This document shows, in pieces, positions 23,781-34,617 of a stretch of DNA of 64,000 nucleotides. The stretch is from Bedellia somnulentella. Lineage: Eukaryota; Arthropoda; Insecta; Lepidoptera; Bedelliidae. Where the stretch lies: the NCBI GenBank assembly GCA_963576735.1, contig OY755179.1, positions 1,488,001 through 1,552,000 on the forward strand, in the 5' to 3' direction. Made by a program: the position numbers and the translations under genes. The notes under the pieces were generated by a model, which did not search any database, was not told where the DNA came from, and was given only the letters and a program-made list of their open reading frames with translations. Each line of letters starts with the position of its first letter. Position 1 is the stretch's first letter.

Positions 23781-24149
23781 GTGGGAGGAAGAAAAGGGCA
23801 CAGTACTAAATTTATTGCAACTAATCCAACGATAAGCTAGTATATTTTGATCGTAACCTATACATATACGCAATACCAATACCTATTATTTGTCTGTCTG
23901 TTTGATGTCTGACTGTCAACAATGTCCATCACAAACAAAACGTGGGTGTGAAAATCCTCACCAGACAATTATTCCAGGGATGAGACATGGTCATGAGCGC
24001 GTTTGATACTTGTCGTTTAAAAAATTTTGAACATTGTAGTACGTTTAATCTAAAAAACATTGCTCTTATTGCCAAATAAGTTTTATACTGTGCCACCATT
24101 TCAAGATACCAGCGGGAAGTTTGTTGAACATACGGAGGGACAAACCGCA
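23781..24149. other. Anonymous stretch
   Basis: No gene or repeat recognised. Confidence 0.5.
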
Positions 24150-24305
24150 ATAGGTCTGTCCCCTGTCATGTGAGTACACTGACCAGGTAAAACGTGGGTA
24201 CTCTGAACACCAGATGACGATGTCTTGTGATGTTCAAGAGTATTAGTACCTCTGCCAACCCCTTTGGGAATATACGGCGTGAACGTTTGAGTCTTTGAGT
24301 TTGAG
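24150..24305 (+). mobile_element. SINE-B tail without head
   Basis: 'gaacaccagatgacgatgtc', 'attagtacctctgccaaccc' and 'gggaatatacggcgtgaacg': the SINE-B 3' half with its LINE-like end. Confidence 0.7.
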
Positions 24306-24388
24306 TTGAGAAATAAGAATATCCAATTAAAAACATCACAACTATGTACTACCGAATATATGAGTAAAACCTAAAATATCTAGAGTCA

Positions 24389-24523
24389 TCACCAACAACC
24401 TTTATTTTACCATCTTTTTCCCACTCAACTTTCCAAAGGTAGCTGAGGAATTTCTCATTCCTTAGCTCTGGCTACCCCATCTAGGGATTTATAGCCGTGA
24501 ATATATGTATGTATGTATGTATG
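24389..24523 (+). mobile_element. SINE-A, 5' truncated, with target duplication
   Basis: Starts inside the central block ('ccaacaacctttatttta') and runs to (TATG)n. Flanked by TCTAGAGTCA at 24379-24388 and 24524-24533. Confidence 0.85.
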
Positions 24524-24856
24524 TCTAGAGTCAGCAGACTCAACAAATGAATCTGTAAGTTTTTTGTTCTTTTTTTGTTCTTTCTATCTATACATTATTT
24601 AAAAGAAATAAATACATTTCACATAGCCATGGGTTCTATCGATTTAACAAAAATTAAGAAGTGCGGTAAATTATATTATAACATGCATAATTTTATTTGA
24701 TATTGGAACCGCTACTATACCTGAATTATCTGGCTGTTGGTGAAATATAATTCGGTTTTTGTTACTTACTATCATCTAAATAAGAAGTGGCCAAGTGCGA
24801 GTCGCAAGTTATTTGCAGTTTTTGAAATAACTAGTATCCCAAGAACTTGACTATCA

Positions 24857-24990
24857 CCCGATTTCTGAATTAAGTATTCCAGCTGAGAGCAACTTAAGTA
24901 TCGTTCTGTCGCATTGAAATCTTAACAACTGAATGAGACAAAACTATACTTAAGTCGTTCTCAGCTTGAATACTCAATTCAGAAATCGGG
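24857..24990. repeat. 134 bp foldback (imperfect hairpin)
   Basis: 'cccgatttctgaattaagta' at the left is inverted as 'aattcagaaatcggg' at the right, and the arms keep pairing inward ('cagctgagagcaacttaag' / 'cttaagtcgttctcagctt'). Probably a MITE or foldback remnant. 24991-25490 is otherwise anonymous. Confidence 0.7.
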
Positions 24991-25496
24991 CGTTTGTCTC
25001 TCTTATCTAAACAGTTTTTTATTAGGATTTGCTACATATATTTTGAAAGACGTTTAACTGTTATTTTATTACCAACTATTATAAAAAGACTATAAAACAA
25101 AAAGAACCATTATGACAAATTCTAAGAGTACTTTAAAGATGCCTTGAAAAGATTATCAACAGTTTTGATCTTACACTGCAACAATAAAGTGACTGTGAGA
25201 CAGACAGACAGACATTTTTGACCAATCTATACATGTTTCGTATTTAGTTATACGGTAAGTGCACACTATATTTACAGAATCATCGTTTAGTTAGGCCGTA
25301 CGGGGAATATTTCTTGTATGTAGTAATGCTAGAATTGTTATACCAGCTTTTGCTAGAACACTGTACCCACGGGAGACGATGTATGGTTATCGCTGTTTTG
25401 TACGTACGGATTGTTCAGAAAAGGCTAAAATACTGTCGTGTTGGAGAAAAACATAAAGAAACGCGCGTGGCAGGTTTTACTTGGATATGTGACAGT

Positions 25497-25748
25497 ACAT
25501 ACATACATACATATACTCACGGCTATATTTCCCTAAAAGGGGTAGCCAGAGCTAAGGAATTATAAATTCCTTAGCCACTTTTGGAAATTGAGTGAGGAAA
25601 AGATGGTAAAATAAAGGTTTTTGGTGATGGGTCTCCAACCGCATCGCCCAAAAATCCAATAAAAGCCCCTATACCCTTAGTCGCCTCTTACGACACCCGT
25701 GGGTAGAAAGGGGTAGCAACATTGTAAGCCGGCACTACACGGCACAGT
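25497..25748 (-). mobile_element. SINE-A, full length with target duplication
   Basis: 252 bp insert flanked by TGACAGT (25490-25496, 25749-25755), little diverged. Confidence 0.85.
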
Positions 25749-25774
25749 TGACAGTTTATTCTAAAAATCGGCCA

Positions 25775-25925
25775 TAGTCCTGTTTCCTATGACGAGGAAG
25801 ATCTTACGGAGTAAAAAGTGGGGCTCTTAACAACAGGTGACAAACATGTCACGTGAAGATCAGAAGTATTAGTACCTCTGCCGCCTTTCGGCGATTTACG
25901 GCGTGGAATTTTAGTTTGAGTTCTG
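25775..25925 (+). mobile_element. SINE-B tail fragment
   Basis: 'aagtattagtacctctgccg' and 'cgatttacggcgtgg' match the SINE-B 3' end. Confidence 0.6.
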
Positions 25926-26560
25926 TCATTTGCATTACCTCACAATGTTTTCCCTCATAGTGTTTGCAATACATATAAAAAATTGGGTTAAAAACATCTT
26001 ATACCCACTGACCAAGGCTACTAATTTATTTTGATGAAAGTTCCCATTTCTATTAATAAAATTGGTAGGCACAAGTTAACGTAGAAATTATACATTGTTC
26101 GTTGTTACAATAAAATGGTGGCGACCGGAAACCAAGAAGTAGAGCAACGCGGGTACAAGTTTCGGTCAAAGCGTCGGAATGTTTAGAATTCATTACTTTA
26201 ATACTTATGTTAATTAATCTTCATTCATTTTTCGTACTTTATCAATGAAAACCTACAGTTAAAGCTTTGAAACAAGATATATACTTATTCTTTGAATCTT
26301 AAACAAATCCTAATGCTTTCTAGAATTATAGCGCAAAATTTCAGTGCCTGGCGATGACGAATACCAGAAGGTCTTACTCAACAGAAACAGTTGCGTATGT
26401 TTTTAAATTAATAGATTTATGGGATGGTGCTGGTGCATCAATTAGTTATTAATCAATATCCGACGCTGATGATGGTTCATGAATGTATTAACATAGGAGC
26501 TGCCGCTCTGGCTTCGCTTGCCAGAGCGGCAACATCATAAACGACTCGGCTACAATTAGC
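25926..26560. other. Anonymous stretch with hairpin and possible LTR edge
   Basis: 26501-26531 is a 12 bp perfect stem (tgccgctctggc) with a 7 nt loop. At 26109-26125 'aataaaatggtggcgaccgg' resembles an LTR polyadenylation signal next to a primer-binding-like site, but no second LTR or gag/pol was found. Confidence 0.35.
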
Positions 26561-26694
26561 ATATGAAACGGGAACAGTTCGTAATTTGGTTTCCGCTTAA
26601 ATCGCCATCGCCAAAAATGACTTACGACCAACAAGGAGTAACGACATTATACGCATACAGCATATTCCAAGAAACAAATATAAATTGTACTTAC

Positions 26695-27024
26695 CGGGTC
26701 CATAACACCGGCCATAGGCACGGTGATAGCATCCTCTCCGCCAGCCACCACTAACTTCTCCAGCACTTTGAGAGTCTGTTCGATCGCCGACCACTCTCCC
26801 TTTTGCGCCAGCACCAGAACTTTGCCCGCAGCCTCCCGCATGGTGACTCCCGCACTCGGTGGTTTCGGAACCACCGCATCTCCGTTCCCATCTTTGACTT
26901 CCCTCTTATCCCCGTTCACAGATGACGTCTCATCTTTGTCCTCGGGAGGTTTTGCCACGGCTTTGTCATCTTCGGTGTTCTTCTTCGGCGGGCCTTTACC
27001 TTTTTTACCGGCGGCTTGCGACAT
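26695..27024 (-). CDS. nompC: nompC (TRPN mechanotransduction channel), first coding exon
   Basis: NompC is the TRPN channel that opens in response to mechanical force in insect sensory neurons, tethered to microtubules by a long ankyrin-repeat domain. Only the first 110 residues are here: MSQAAGKKGKG, a Lys/Asp/Glu-rich low-complexity region, then KPPSAGVTMREAAGKVL, EWSAIEQTLKVLEKLV and GEDAITVPMAGVMDP. This matches the order and motifs I know at the N-terminus of fly NompC (KPPSAG, then a Lys-x-Trp-x-x-Ile-Glu block, then GED..PLAGV) just before the ankyrin repeats. The exon ends in phase 0 at a consensus donor (CG|GTAAGT, donor at 26694). ATG 27024 is chosen; the in-frame codon before it at 27030 is GTG. 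No ankyrin-coding exon is seen downstream in the remaining 26 kb, so the gene continues outside the window. Confidence 0.85.
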
Positions 27025-27230
27025 TGTCACTTCATCTCAACTTGGGAGGGATTTGTTTGGCTATAGGTGTAGTTTATTGCGAATCATGGTAGGTTTATTT
27101 GTAAGGAGGCAGCGAGCGTGTAGTCGGTACGAAGTCGCGGCGAGTATTGCGGCGCGGCGCTTTCTCGCATGCTCCGAGATTATAAACTGGCAAGGAGCCT
27201 CCGACCTGCGACCCTCCCACCTATCACTAT

Positions 27231-27240
27231 TTTTATAAAA
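27231..27240 (-). promoter_or_regulatory. Possible TATA box of nompC
   Basis: TATAAAAA on the minus strand about 210 bp upstream of the ATG. No clear initiator about 30 bp downstream, so the assignment is weak. Confidence 0.3.
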
Positions 27241-27364
27241 CCCTCCTCAGCCGTACAACAGAGTTACATGCATTGATTGGGATTCGCCAAAAATATTGTA
27301 CATTACCATTTTATGGTTTATTGATCGGAAGACGTAGGTAAACGAATTGTGGATTATACCTCCT

Positions 27365-27435
27365 TTTGTATTTGTCAAGATCGTGCTAAGTGGCGATCGA
27401 TAGTCTCTGCCTACCCCAATGGGAATAATGGGCTA
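27365..27435 (+). mobile_element. LINE 3' end scrap
   Basis: 'gtcaagatcgtgctaagtgg' and 'gatagtctctgcctacccca': terminal ~70 bp of the RTE-like LINE. Confidence 0.65.
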
Positions 27436-28035
27436 GAGCATTAGTAAGTTGTATTGCAATTAGAAAATTAATAAGAAATTATACTTTATAAAAAATAACT
27501 GTCAGTTTTTCTAATAGAACTTTCTTTTTTTGCATTACATTCAAAGGTAAGACACCAGATCTTCTTTTATTTTTTATAAACCAGAACTATATAACTCGTC
27601 GCGCGATCTTTATTTTCTGCCTACCCTAATTGGAACATCTATGTGTCGCTTCATAATTTTACATGTCGCATAGAACGGTTTGACTTTACCATATCGCCTA
27701 TAAACAAAACCTGATAAGTCAAACCAAATTAAGAACGAGGCGTAATAAATGGTCGAAATTGCGGACAACGGCCCAAAAAGCATTTAAATATCACACAGGA
27801 GGTAAGTAATTTCCCTTATTCGATCCAAATGTGGCCTGAAGAGGTCGAGCGAATTTGCATGTTTCGTCGCCGCCGCCGCCGTCGTGAGGGGAATGAGGCG
27901 GGGAGGGTATCGCGTGCTCGACGGCTTCCGGCCTCCTTGCGATGCGGCCTCGATACTCGCGCCATATATACAACACTCACACTCGCTCTTGGACTTACAT
28001 ACTAGTCTACTGTAAGGGTAAAGCTACCCAAGCGT
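27436..28035. other. Mostly anonymous, with a GC-rich block at 27840-27970
   Basis: The block contains a run of GCC repeats and many CpG, unlike its AT-rich surroundings. It lies 0.8 kb upstream of nompC exon 1 and could be a 5' non-coding exon or promoter. No convincing coding frame or donor site was found. Confidence 0.4.
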
Positions 28036-28039
28036 AGTG

Positions 28040-28555
28040 TACAAATTATTGAAGAGGATAAGGGTGTAAAGATAGAAAAAGGAATGTTACGATGGTTTGG
28101 GCACATAGAGGAGATGGATGATTGTAAACTGCTGAAAGTGATTAGATTGATAGAGCTAAAGGTAATGTTAGAGGGCGAGAAGGACAGATTTAGATCAAAG
28201 AGATAAATGTGCTTAAAAAGGCTGGCGTCCAAAATGTAAAAAATAAAAGAGCATGTATAAAGAGATTGATGAATATAGACGAAGATTGAGAGATTTGCCA
28301 GGATCGTACAAAGTGGCGATCGACAGTCTCTGCCTACCTCAATGGGAGCTAATGGCGTGTGGAAACAGCAAACATATACTGGCCAGTACACCCTGCTTTG
28401 TATCAATTTATAATTTGTATTTATGCTTAGCTCGAAAAACATGTACATACCACGATGTAGGAATATGAGTGAGTCGCTGCTATGTGCGAGTGAGTCCGCA
28501 GTAGTGTTCGCTCTAACATTACTCCACAGGCGTAAGTATGTGTATGTAGGTATGT
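28040..28555 (+). mobile_element. LINE 3' end split by a 170 bp repeat
   Basis: 28040-28358 is a decayed LINE 3' coding end (LRWFGHIEEMDD-like, then 'gacagtctctgcctacc'). The last bases 'ggcgtaagtatgtgtatgta' resume at 28529 after the insert at 28359-28528. Confidence 0.7.
28359..28528 (+). repeat. Unnamed 170 bp interspersed repeat, copy 1
   Basis: Starts 'gtggaaacagcaaacatata', ends 'ctctaacattactccaca'. Matches 31435-31603 in inverted orientation. Flanked by GGCGT repeats (28354, 28529) inside a LINE tail. Confidence 0.7.
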
Positions 28556-28815
28556 GAGTTACATAGGTACCAAAAATTGGCCTTATGTATCAACTATATT
28601 TCTTGTATTGTGATTAATGTGTCGATTAAAGTGTTCATCAAATAAATAAATTCAAAACTAGAAAAATGATTTAATTATAGTTTGCATTACCAGAATTTTA
28701 AGTATATCTGTCAGACACTCTTCTCACAACAAATGAAAACACCAAAAATAATCTCATACTCTTATATTTAACATAATACTTAAATAACCTAGAACATAAA
28801 AACATCTTAGAACTA

Positions 28816-31800
28816 TCACTGTTTTTTGAAACTCTTCAGTATTGGATAAATGTTATCGAAAGCTTCATATATCTCTTGTCTCACTTTGGCACCGGTTAAC
28901 ACAACTTTTCCTGACACGAATATTAAAAGCACTATTCTAGGTTTGACCATACGGTAAATGAGTCCGGGAAATAGTTCCGGTTCGTAGGAACTGAACTGTC
29001 CGTGGGTCAGCACTAGTCCTTCTAATCGGATGGGGAACTTCACGTCACAACTTCCCACCATGTTTTGGATTTTGAAGTCGAGGAACTTGGCCTGAAAAAG
29101 AATAAATAAATTAAATGTTTTAGTTTTTAGTCAACGTTGTCTTTTTGCCGTAAAACGCGATTTAGTATTTTTGGGATTGTAAGTGCTTTTTGGGTGATGT
29201 GCCTGGAGACGCATCACAAATATTTTTAAACAATTTTATCTTCTTTGTCCCATTAAAAGTGACCGAGGAATTTCCTATTATGACGCTATGACTACCCCTT
29301 TTTTGGGGATTTATAGCAGTCAGCATGTATGTAGATTCGCTTAGATCATACATAATTGCAACCGATAGTATGTTTAACTTAAACGAAAAACCATAAAAAA
29401 AGAAGTATTTCATATAAGACCCTCAGATTTAATATATGGAGATACCATCGCAGATAAGTCTACAATATTATATTAGCTCCCCCACATAAATGTTAAATTA
29501 GAAAGTAAATTTTTCATTCTACTTGCATTTGTATAATTTGGACCAATTTGCATGGAAAATAATCTATTGGATGTATGGCGAGTACGTCGTTGTGGAACAC
29601 AAAAAGAAAACTCTGATAGTAGTGTGGAAGAATCGAGGCGGCCCGAAAGAATATCGTGGAGCACCATCATATCCAACAATACTCTGCGATCTTCAAGAGT
29701 TATGAAGTAATGCTGTCGACAAGATTCTTCGTACCTTCGATTCTTTGTAAATAACAAGAAACTTACCACAAACCCAAGTTTCTGTATAATCCTAGCATAT
29801 TTCCTGGCTGCAAGCCTGGAGTCTTCCTCACTCTTAGCTCCGGTGCACACCATCTTTCCTGAGGAGAATATGAGGGCCGTCGTCCGTGGTTCCCTTATCC
29901 TCATTATGACGGCTGCAAACCGTTTGGGGTTGTATTCCGCGTTACGAGCATGCAATGCTATCTTCTTTAGATCTAGTTTACAGGCTAGGTTAACCGTTGA
30001 TACTATGTTTCTGTTGAAATAAAGTTTTTTTTTGTGCATTAGAATTTGTACAAGGATTTTTAGTTTTATTTTTAAGAACTATTTTAAATCTAATATTTAA
30101 TTCATATTGTGGAACATAAAATTTACTAACTACATATTAGGGCTGTAAATCCCAAAGAGGGGTAGAGCATCAGTATAAGAATTATATCTTATAATTATCA
30201 AGACATTGATAAGAGTATCGGAAGACCAGATTGACAACATTCTTAGAACTATTGGGAACCTATTCGAAATAATGAGTGTGATTATAAGTAAGTATATCTT
30301 GATGTGACACTATTAAATAACAGCAACCAGTACTTTTATTTACTTCTATTTAAATATTTATAATGAGAAAATAATGTTTTAGGTATTATTTAAAGCCTAA
30401 CACTATGCCACAGTACTAAACCTGAATGAATAAAGATATTGTATTACTTTAAATGGCCATTTAATCCAAGAGAATAAATTTCATTTTGCTTGAACTCATT
30501 CTAGACCATTAATGTGATGATGACCATCAGTTTCAATAAAATGATAGAACTAGTCATTCATACACAAATGGTAGGCACATAGCTGCCCTGTATTAAAATG
30601 ATCACTTGCACTCAAGAAGAAAAAAAAACATATGAAGTAACTATGTTTATTCTCTACAATAACCTAACCACATGGCACCACTTAAAATAAAATATTTCAA
30701 CCAAATAAACCAAGTATGATGAGTCTTTTATCATGCCATACATCGCTCAAAAGTGAGACATTTTATATTTAAATTGGTGAAACATCTATTTATCTTGTTT
30801 TAACTACCCGCAGAACCACTGTACTATATCATTCACACATTAATCCAAAATCAAATTTTAAAATGCAAAATGACTGCTGTAACTGCTAGTATCTCATATT
30901 TTATTGAAAAATGATGGTGTAGTAAAACCAATATTTCTAAATAAAGTGTGAGACACAAAGACTTACTAAAAATCAGACCTCACTTTATAGATATCTTTAT
31001 ATGAATCATTGGCTGGGCTTGTCCATACTTGCTTCATTTGATTAAATTTGAGGCAAGCCTATATAGTAATTTATGAATACTTAAATATTTGAGTGAATTA
31101 GTTGCACTACTTACTGTAGCTGTGGTAAGATGCCAGGATCTGCTGAATGTGGTGTCATGGGCGTCATGGGAGCTGGACTCGCCTGGCTCAACATTTGCTG
31201 GTTCACCAGACTACCTCCTGTTACCATTGGAGACATCATATTTTGCTGAAAACAGAAAAATCAATGGAGTTACGCCTTTTTATTTATAGGATGACTTTTT
31301 ATTTTCACATATTTCCAAAACAAAGAAACCACTAACCAAAGTCAATAAAAGTTCCTTACGCCTATTAAAAACAATATAATATATGGGGGTCCATATAAAA
31401 TCTATTCCTTTATTATCAATTCTAAGAATAAGGTTGTGGGAGTCATGTTAGAGCGCACACTACTGCGGACTCAAACGCACATAGCAGTGTCTCACTCATA
31501 TTCGTACATCACGGAGTGTAAATGTTTTTCGAGTTAAGCATAGATACAAATTATAAGTTGGTACACAGCAGGGTGTACTGGCCAGTATATCTTTGCTGTT
31601 TCCATAAGGTATTACACAAGATAATATAGCTTACATTTAAAGCAATACTCCTATACATTTCACATATTTGGTGAGGACCTGTTGGCAAAAGATACTTACA
31701 GGAGTCTGAGGCTGCATCATTTGCTGTGGAGTAGCATAGCTGGAAGTTGGCGCATAAGTGTGCATAGATCTTTGTGGAGTCATCATTGAAGAGCCAAAGC

Positions 31801-31966
31801 CAACAAGTGGCGATGCACCCATTGATGCAAGGGATGGCATCTGCTGCTGCTGCTGGATTTGTTGCTGTTGCAATGCATTTGGAAGAATTTGTTGGTCTTC
31901 TTCCGGTTGATGCAAAGGAGTTCCTATTCCTGGTATATTATAAGGACTGGGTAGCATTTGATCCAT
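28816..31966 (-). CDS. Tbp: TATA-box-binding protein (TBP)
   Basis: Complete four-exon gene on the minus strand: exons 31966-31700, 31245-31115, 30010-29767 and 29091-28816, all with GT-AG junctions and consistent phases, giving 305 residues. The N-terminal region is Gln/Met/Pro-rich (a short poly-[11 protein letters not shown], then MTPQRS and [13 protein letters not shown]). The C-terminal saddle has two direct repeats: [18 protein letters not shown]...[36 protein letters not shown] and [20 protein letters not shown]...[17 protein letters not shown], ending KSFKKQ. TBP binds the minor groove of TATA elements and nucleates pol I, II and III preinitiation complexes in the nucleus. One residue differs from the usual form at the exon 3/4 joint (GFVAKF where most have GFPAKF). 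Intron 3 carries an old SINE-A; intron 1 carries the inverted 169 bp repeat. Confidence 0.95.
29165..29335 (+). mobile_element. SINE-A, old copy in TBP intron 3
   Basis: 'ctttttgggtgatgtgcctg', 'aagtgaccgaggaatttcc', 'ggggatttatagcagtcagc': recognisable but decayed, antisense to TBP. A second scrap at about 30135-30180 ('gggctgtaaatcccaaagag') lies in intron 2. Confidence 0.55.
31435..31603 (-). repeat. Unnamed 170 bp interspersed repeat, copy 2 (TBP intron 1)
   Basis: Inverted copy of 28359-28528, 169 bp, flanked by a perfect 7 bp duplication ATAAGGT (31428-31434, 31604-31610), so it is a mobile insertion. No obvious tRNA head or strong terminal inverted repeat. Confidence 0.75.
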
Positions 31967-32454
31967 GGTTAAGGCCGCTTCTTATCGTTGCAGAAAGACA
32001 GTTAACAAATGGGCCAAGTGGCAACTATTGTAATAGGAATAGTCTTAGAGATTTCCTTGAAAAATCAACTATTGATATACGTTTTACACATAATAACAAT
32101 CAAATAGAACAAATAAACAATCAGATAGCGCGTATTTTTTCGGTTCGTATCGTAAACCAAAATTGCCGTAACGAAGACAAAAATGTTTTTTTATTAAATG
32201 GCAATTATGGTATTTCTGTGTAACATTTTCACCAGCGCCATATCGTAATATCCAGTTTAAACTAACGCTGCGTTTACATTTACCAAAGTTGATGCCAACA
32301 ACACTTGATCCAAGTTGGCCCATTAAGATGTCGTATAGCAAGCTCATACAAAATTGCATCCGAGTCTAACTTCAAAAGTATTTACTTTCCTACTCGATAT
32401 AAATATGGATATATCCGACCGACTGCAAAGGTGGGCGTTTGAAGTGTAAAGCAT
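31967..32454. other. TBP upstream region, anonymous
   Basis: Expected to hold the TBP 5' leader and promoter. No TATA box or clear upstream exon acceptor identified. Confidence 0.4.
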
Positions 32455-32960
32455 AACTTACTTACTTATACTCACGCCAATTATTCCCATTCAGGAAGTT
32501 AGACACTTTCAATCGCCACTTTCCTTATCTTGATAAATCTCTCTTGCTTCCCTTACTTGCATTATTATTCTCATAACATACATACATACATATACTCACG
32601 GCTATAAATCCCTTAAAGGGGTAGCCAGAGCTAAGGAATTAGAAATTCCTTGGCCACTTTTGGAAGTTGAGTGGGGAAAAGATGGTAGAATAAAGGTTGT
32701 TGGTGATGGGTTTTCAACCGCATCGCCCAAAAATCCCTTAAAATGCCCGAAAACCGTTAGTCGCCTCTTACGTACACATTCTCATAAGTGCTCTTTTATT
32801 CTTTTCATTTCGGACTCTCACCATTTTGAAAACGTTTTCCATCTGACCGCATAGAGGACTATTAATTATACCGGTCGCATTAACTCTATACTATAATATG
32901 TCTTTCGCTACTTAACTTTCATCTATCCGCTTTAGTACCAGTTTATTCCAGGGTTTAAAT
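32455..32960 (-). mobile_element. Old LINE 3' region split by SINE-A
   Basis: 'atactcacgccaattattcc', 'caatcgccactttccttatc' before, and 'agtgctcttttattcttttc', 'gttttccatctgaccgca' after the SINE: a decayed reverse LINE 3' end. Confidence 0.65.
32577..32777 (-). mobile_element. SINE-A, 5' truncated, with target duplication
   Basis: 201 bp insert flanked by ATTCTCATAA (32567-32576, 32778-32787), nested in the old LINE. Confidence 0.85.
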
Positions 32961-33139
32961 TATAGGGTGACCTACGTATATAATAAATTATCACTTTCAT
33001 TAATATTTCTTGTAGTGGAAACATTTTTTTAAAGACAATTATTTTTATGATGTATCTTTGCTTATTAATAAACGCTTTTATTTCCAGTATTCAATATAAA
33101 AATTTATGAAAATTATTATTTATTTTGTTAAAATGTTAT

Positions 33140-33480
33140 CCAAGTTGTGCGCACATAACTAGAGCGGTGCGGGTTACGGGAAGTGGGGAAATGCTCCCGA
33201 ATAAGATTTCACTTCGTATTAACTGATGCGTGGGTTCTAATCCTAATGCGGGGATGTACCAATGTGTCATTTCTTAAGTCATACATAACTGTCTGACATA
33301 TAATTAAAAAAATGATTTTATGTAGTTACCCACTTTTTAAACTCTGAGTGTCACAAATAACAAATCCTTGAGTATAAAATAATGAAACAGTTTGCAGAGA
33401 AGTACAATTGGCAGTGTTATCGCTAAAAGCGATCTCTTCCAGACAACATTTTGGAGGTAAGATCAGCAAATTCAGAATAC
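33140..33480 (+). mobile_element. tRNA-like SINE scrap plus Lepidoptera repeat end
   Basis: 33225-33275 has a B-box-like 'gtgggttctaatcctaatgc' with 'gatgtaccaatgtgtcat', a common moth SINE type. 33395-33480 has 'gctaaaagcgatctcttcca' as at 19000. Confidence 0.45.
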
Positions 33481-33578
33481 ACAGTCATTCGGGTAGACAT
33501 ACAAGACAAGGGCAAAAATAAATAAATATAATTAGCTTACATTAAAACGAACTTGTTTACTTACAATAATAGTTATTA

Positions 33579-33830
33579 CATACATACATACATATACTCA
33601 CGGCTGTGAATCCCTAAAAGGGGTAGCCAGAGCTAAGGAATTAGAAACTCCTCAGCCACTTTTGGAAAGCTGAGTGGGGTAAAGATGGTAAAATAAATGT
33701 TATTGGTGATGGGTCTCCAACCGCATCGCCCAAAAGTCTCTTAAAAGCCCCAACACCATTAGTCGCCTCTTACGTACACCCACTGGCAGAAATGGGGTAG
33801 TGCTATTTTAAGCCGACACTACACAGCAAC
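33579..33830 (-). mobile_element. SINE-A, full length with target duplication
   Basis: 252 bp insert flanked by TAGTTATTA (33570-33578, 33831-33839). Confidence 0.85.
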
Positions 33831-33839
33831 TAGTTATTA

Positions 33840-34617
33840 ATTAAATGAATATTATATAAATTATTTTATTAAGACATATCAATACATAAATAAATTAGCC
33901 TGTATGATGTAAAATTATTTCTCTTATAATGGTAAATTTTTATTTACTGGCAATACTAATATCGATGACAGCGACACCCTTACCGGCCAAGAAATGTATG
34001 TGGATCTGTATAAGGGCGTTTTTCAAATAAATGGCCCGCTACGCAACCGGAATTCCGGTTTTCAAATATTCAATATCATTGTTAAATTCGTTACAGTATT
34101 ATAGAATATTTATTAAACTTTGCAAAAAATATAACAGTTTGGCATTTAAATAAATAATCTGACCAGAAAATATTTTTTTCTACATCAAACAGCACTTGAA
34201 AAGTTCCTATTCGTTACGTTGCAAATGTATTGATATTAATAAAAAGCTGTAATATTTTTATGTTTTTTATTTAAAGTTATATTACTTAACTTTGTTATCA
34301 ACTAATTTAACATATATAAAGACTGTGCCATGATTATTTTCATTAAATTAAAACAAAATTACCTCCAGTAAGCAACACTTTTCTGACAATAGACCAAATT
34401 TTAAGAAACATGCAATATATATAACAATTAGCTCTTGGAACAAACGATAGAAAATATATTAATAAGCATCATCAAGCTTTAATATCAGACATAATCTTAT
34501 AAAAATACAAAAACAAATGGTATTTTCTTAATTAACTCACAGCACGATAGTTACGACAGGGAAATGTCTTGTTAGTAATTGGAATATAAGGCTGCGTTCA
34601 CAAAGCTATGTATTGCG
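33840..34617. other. Anonymous AT-rich stretch
   Basis: No gene assigned. A 33-codon frame at 33929-34030 is discussed as a finding. Confidence 0.45.

Noticed and set aside
26723..27238. 171-codon plus-strand frame
   Set aside because: Antisense to nompC exon 1, whose reverse-strand reading has a clear family match.
31774..32223. 149-codon plus-strand frame
   Set aside because: Antisense to TBP exon 1 (poly-Q read as poly-Ala) and its upstream region.
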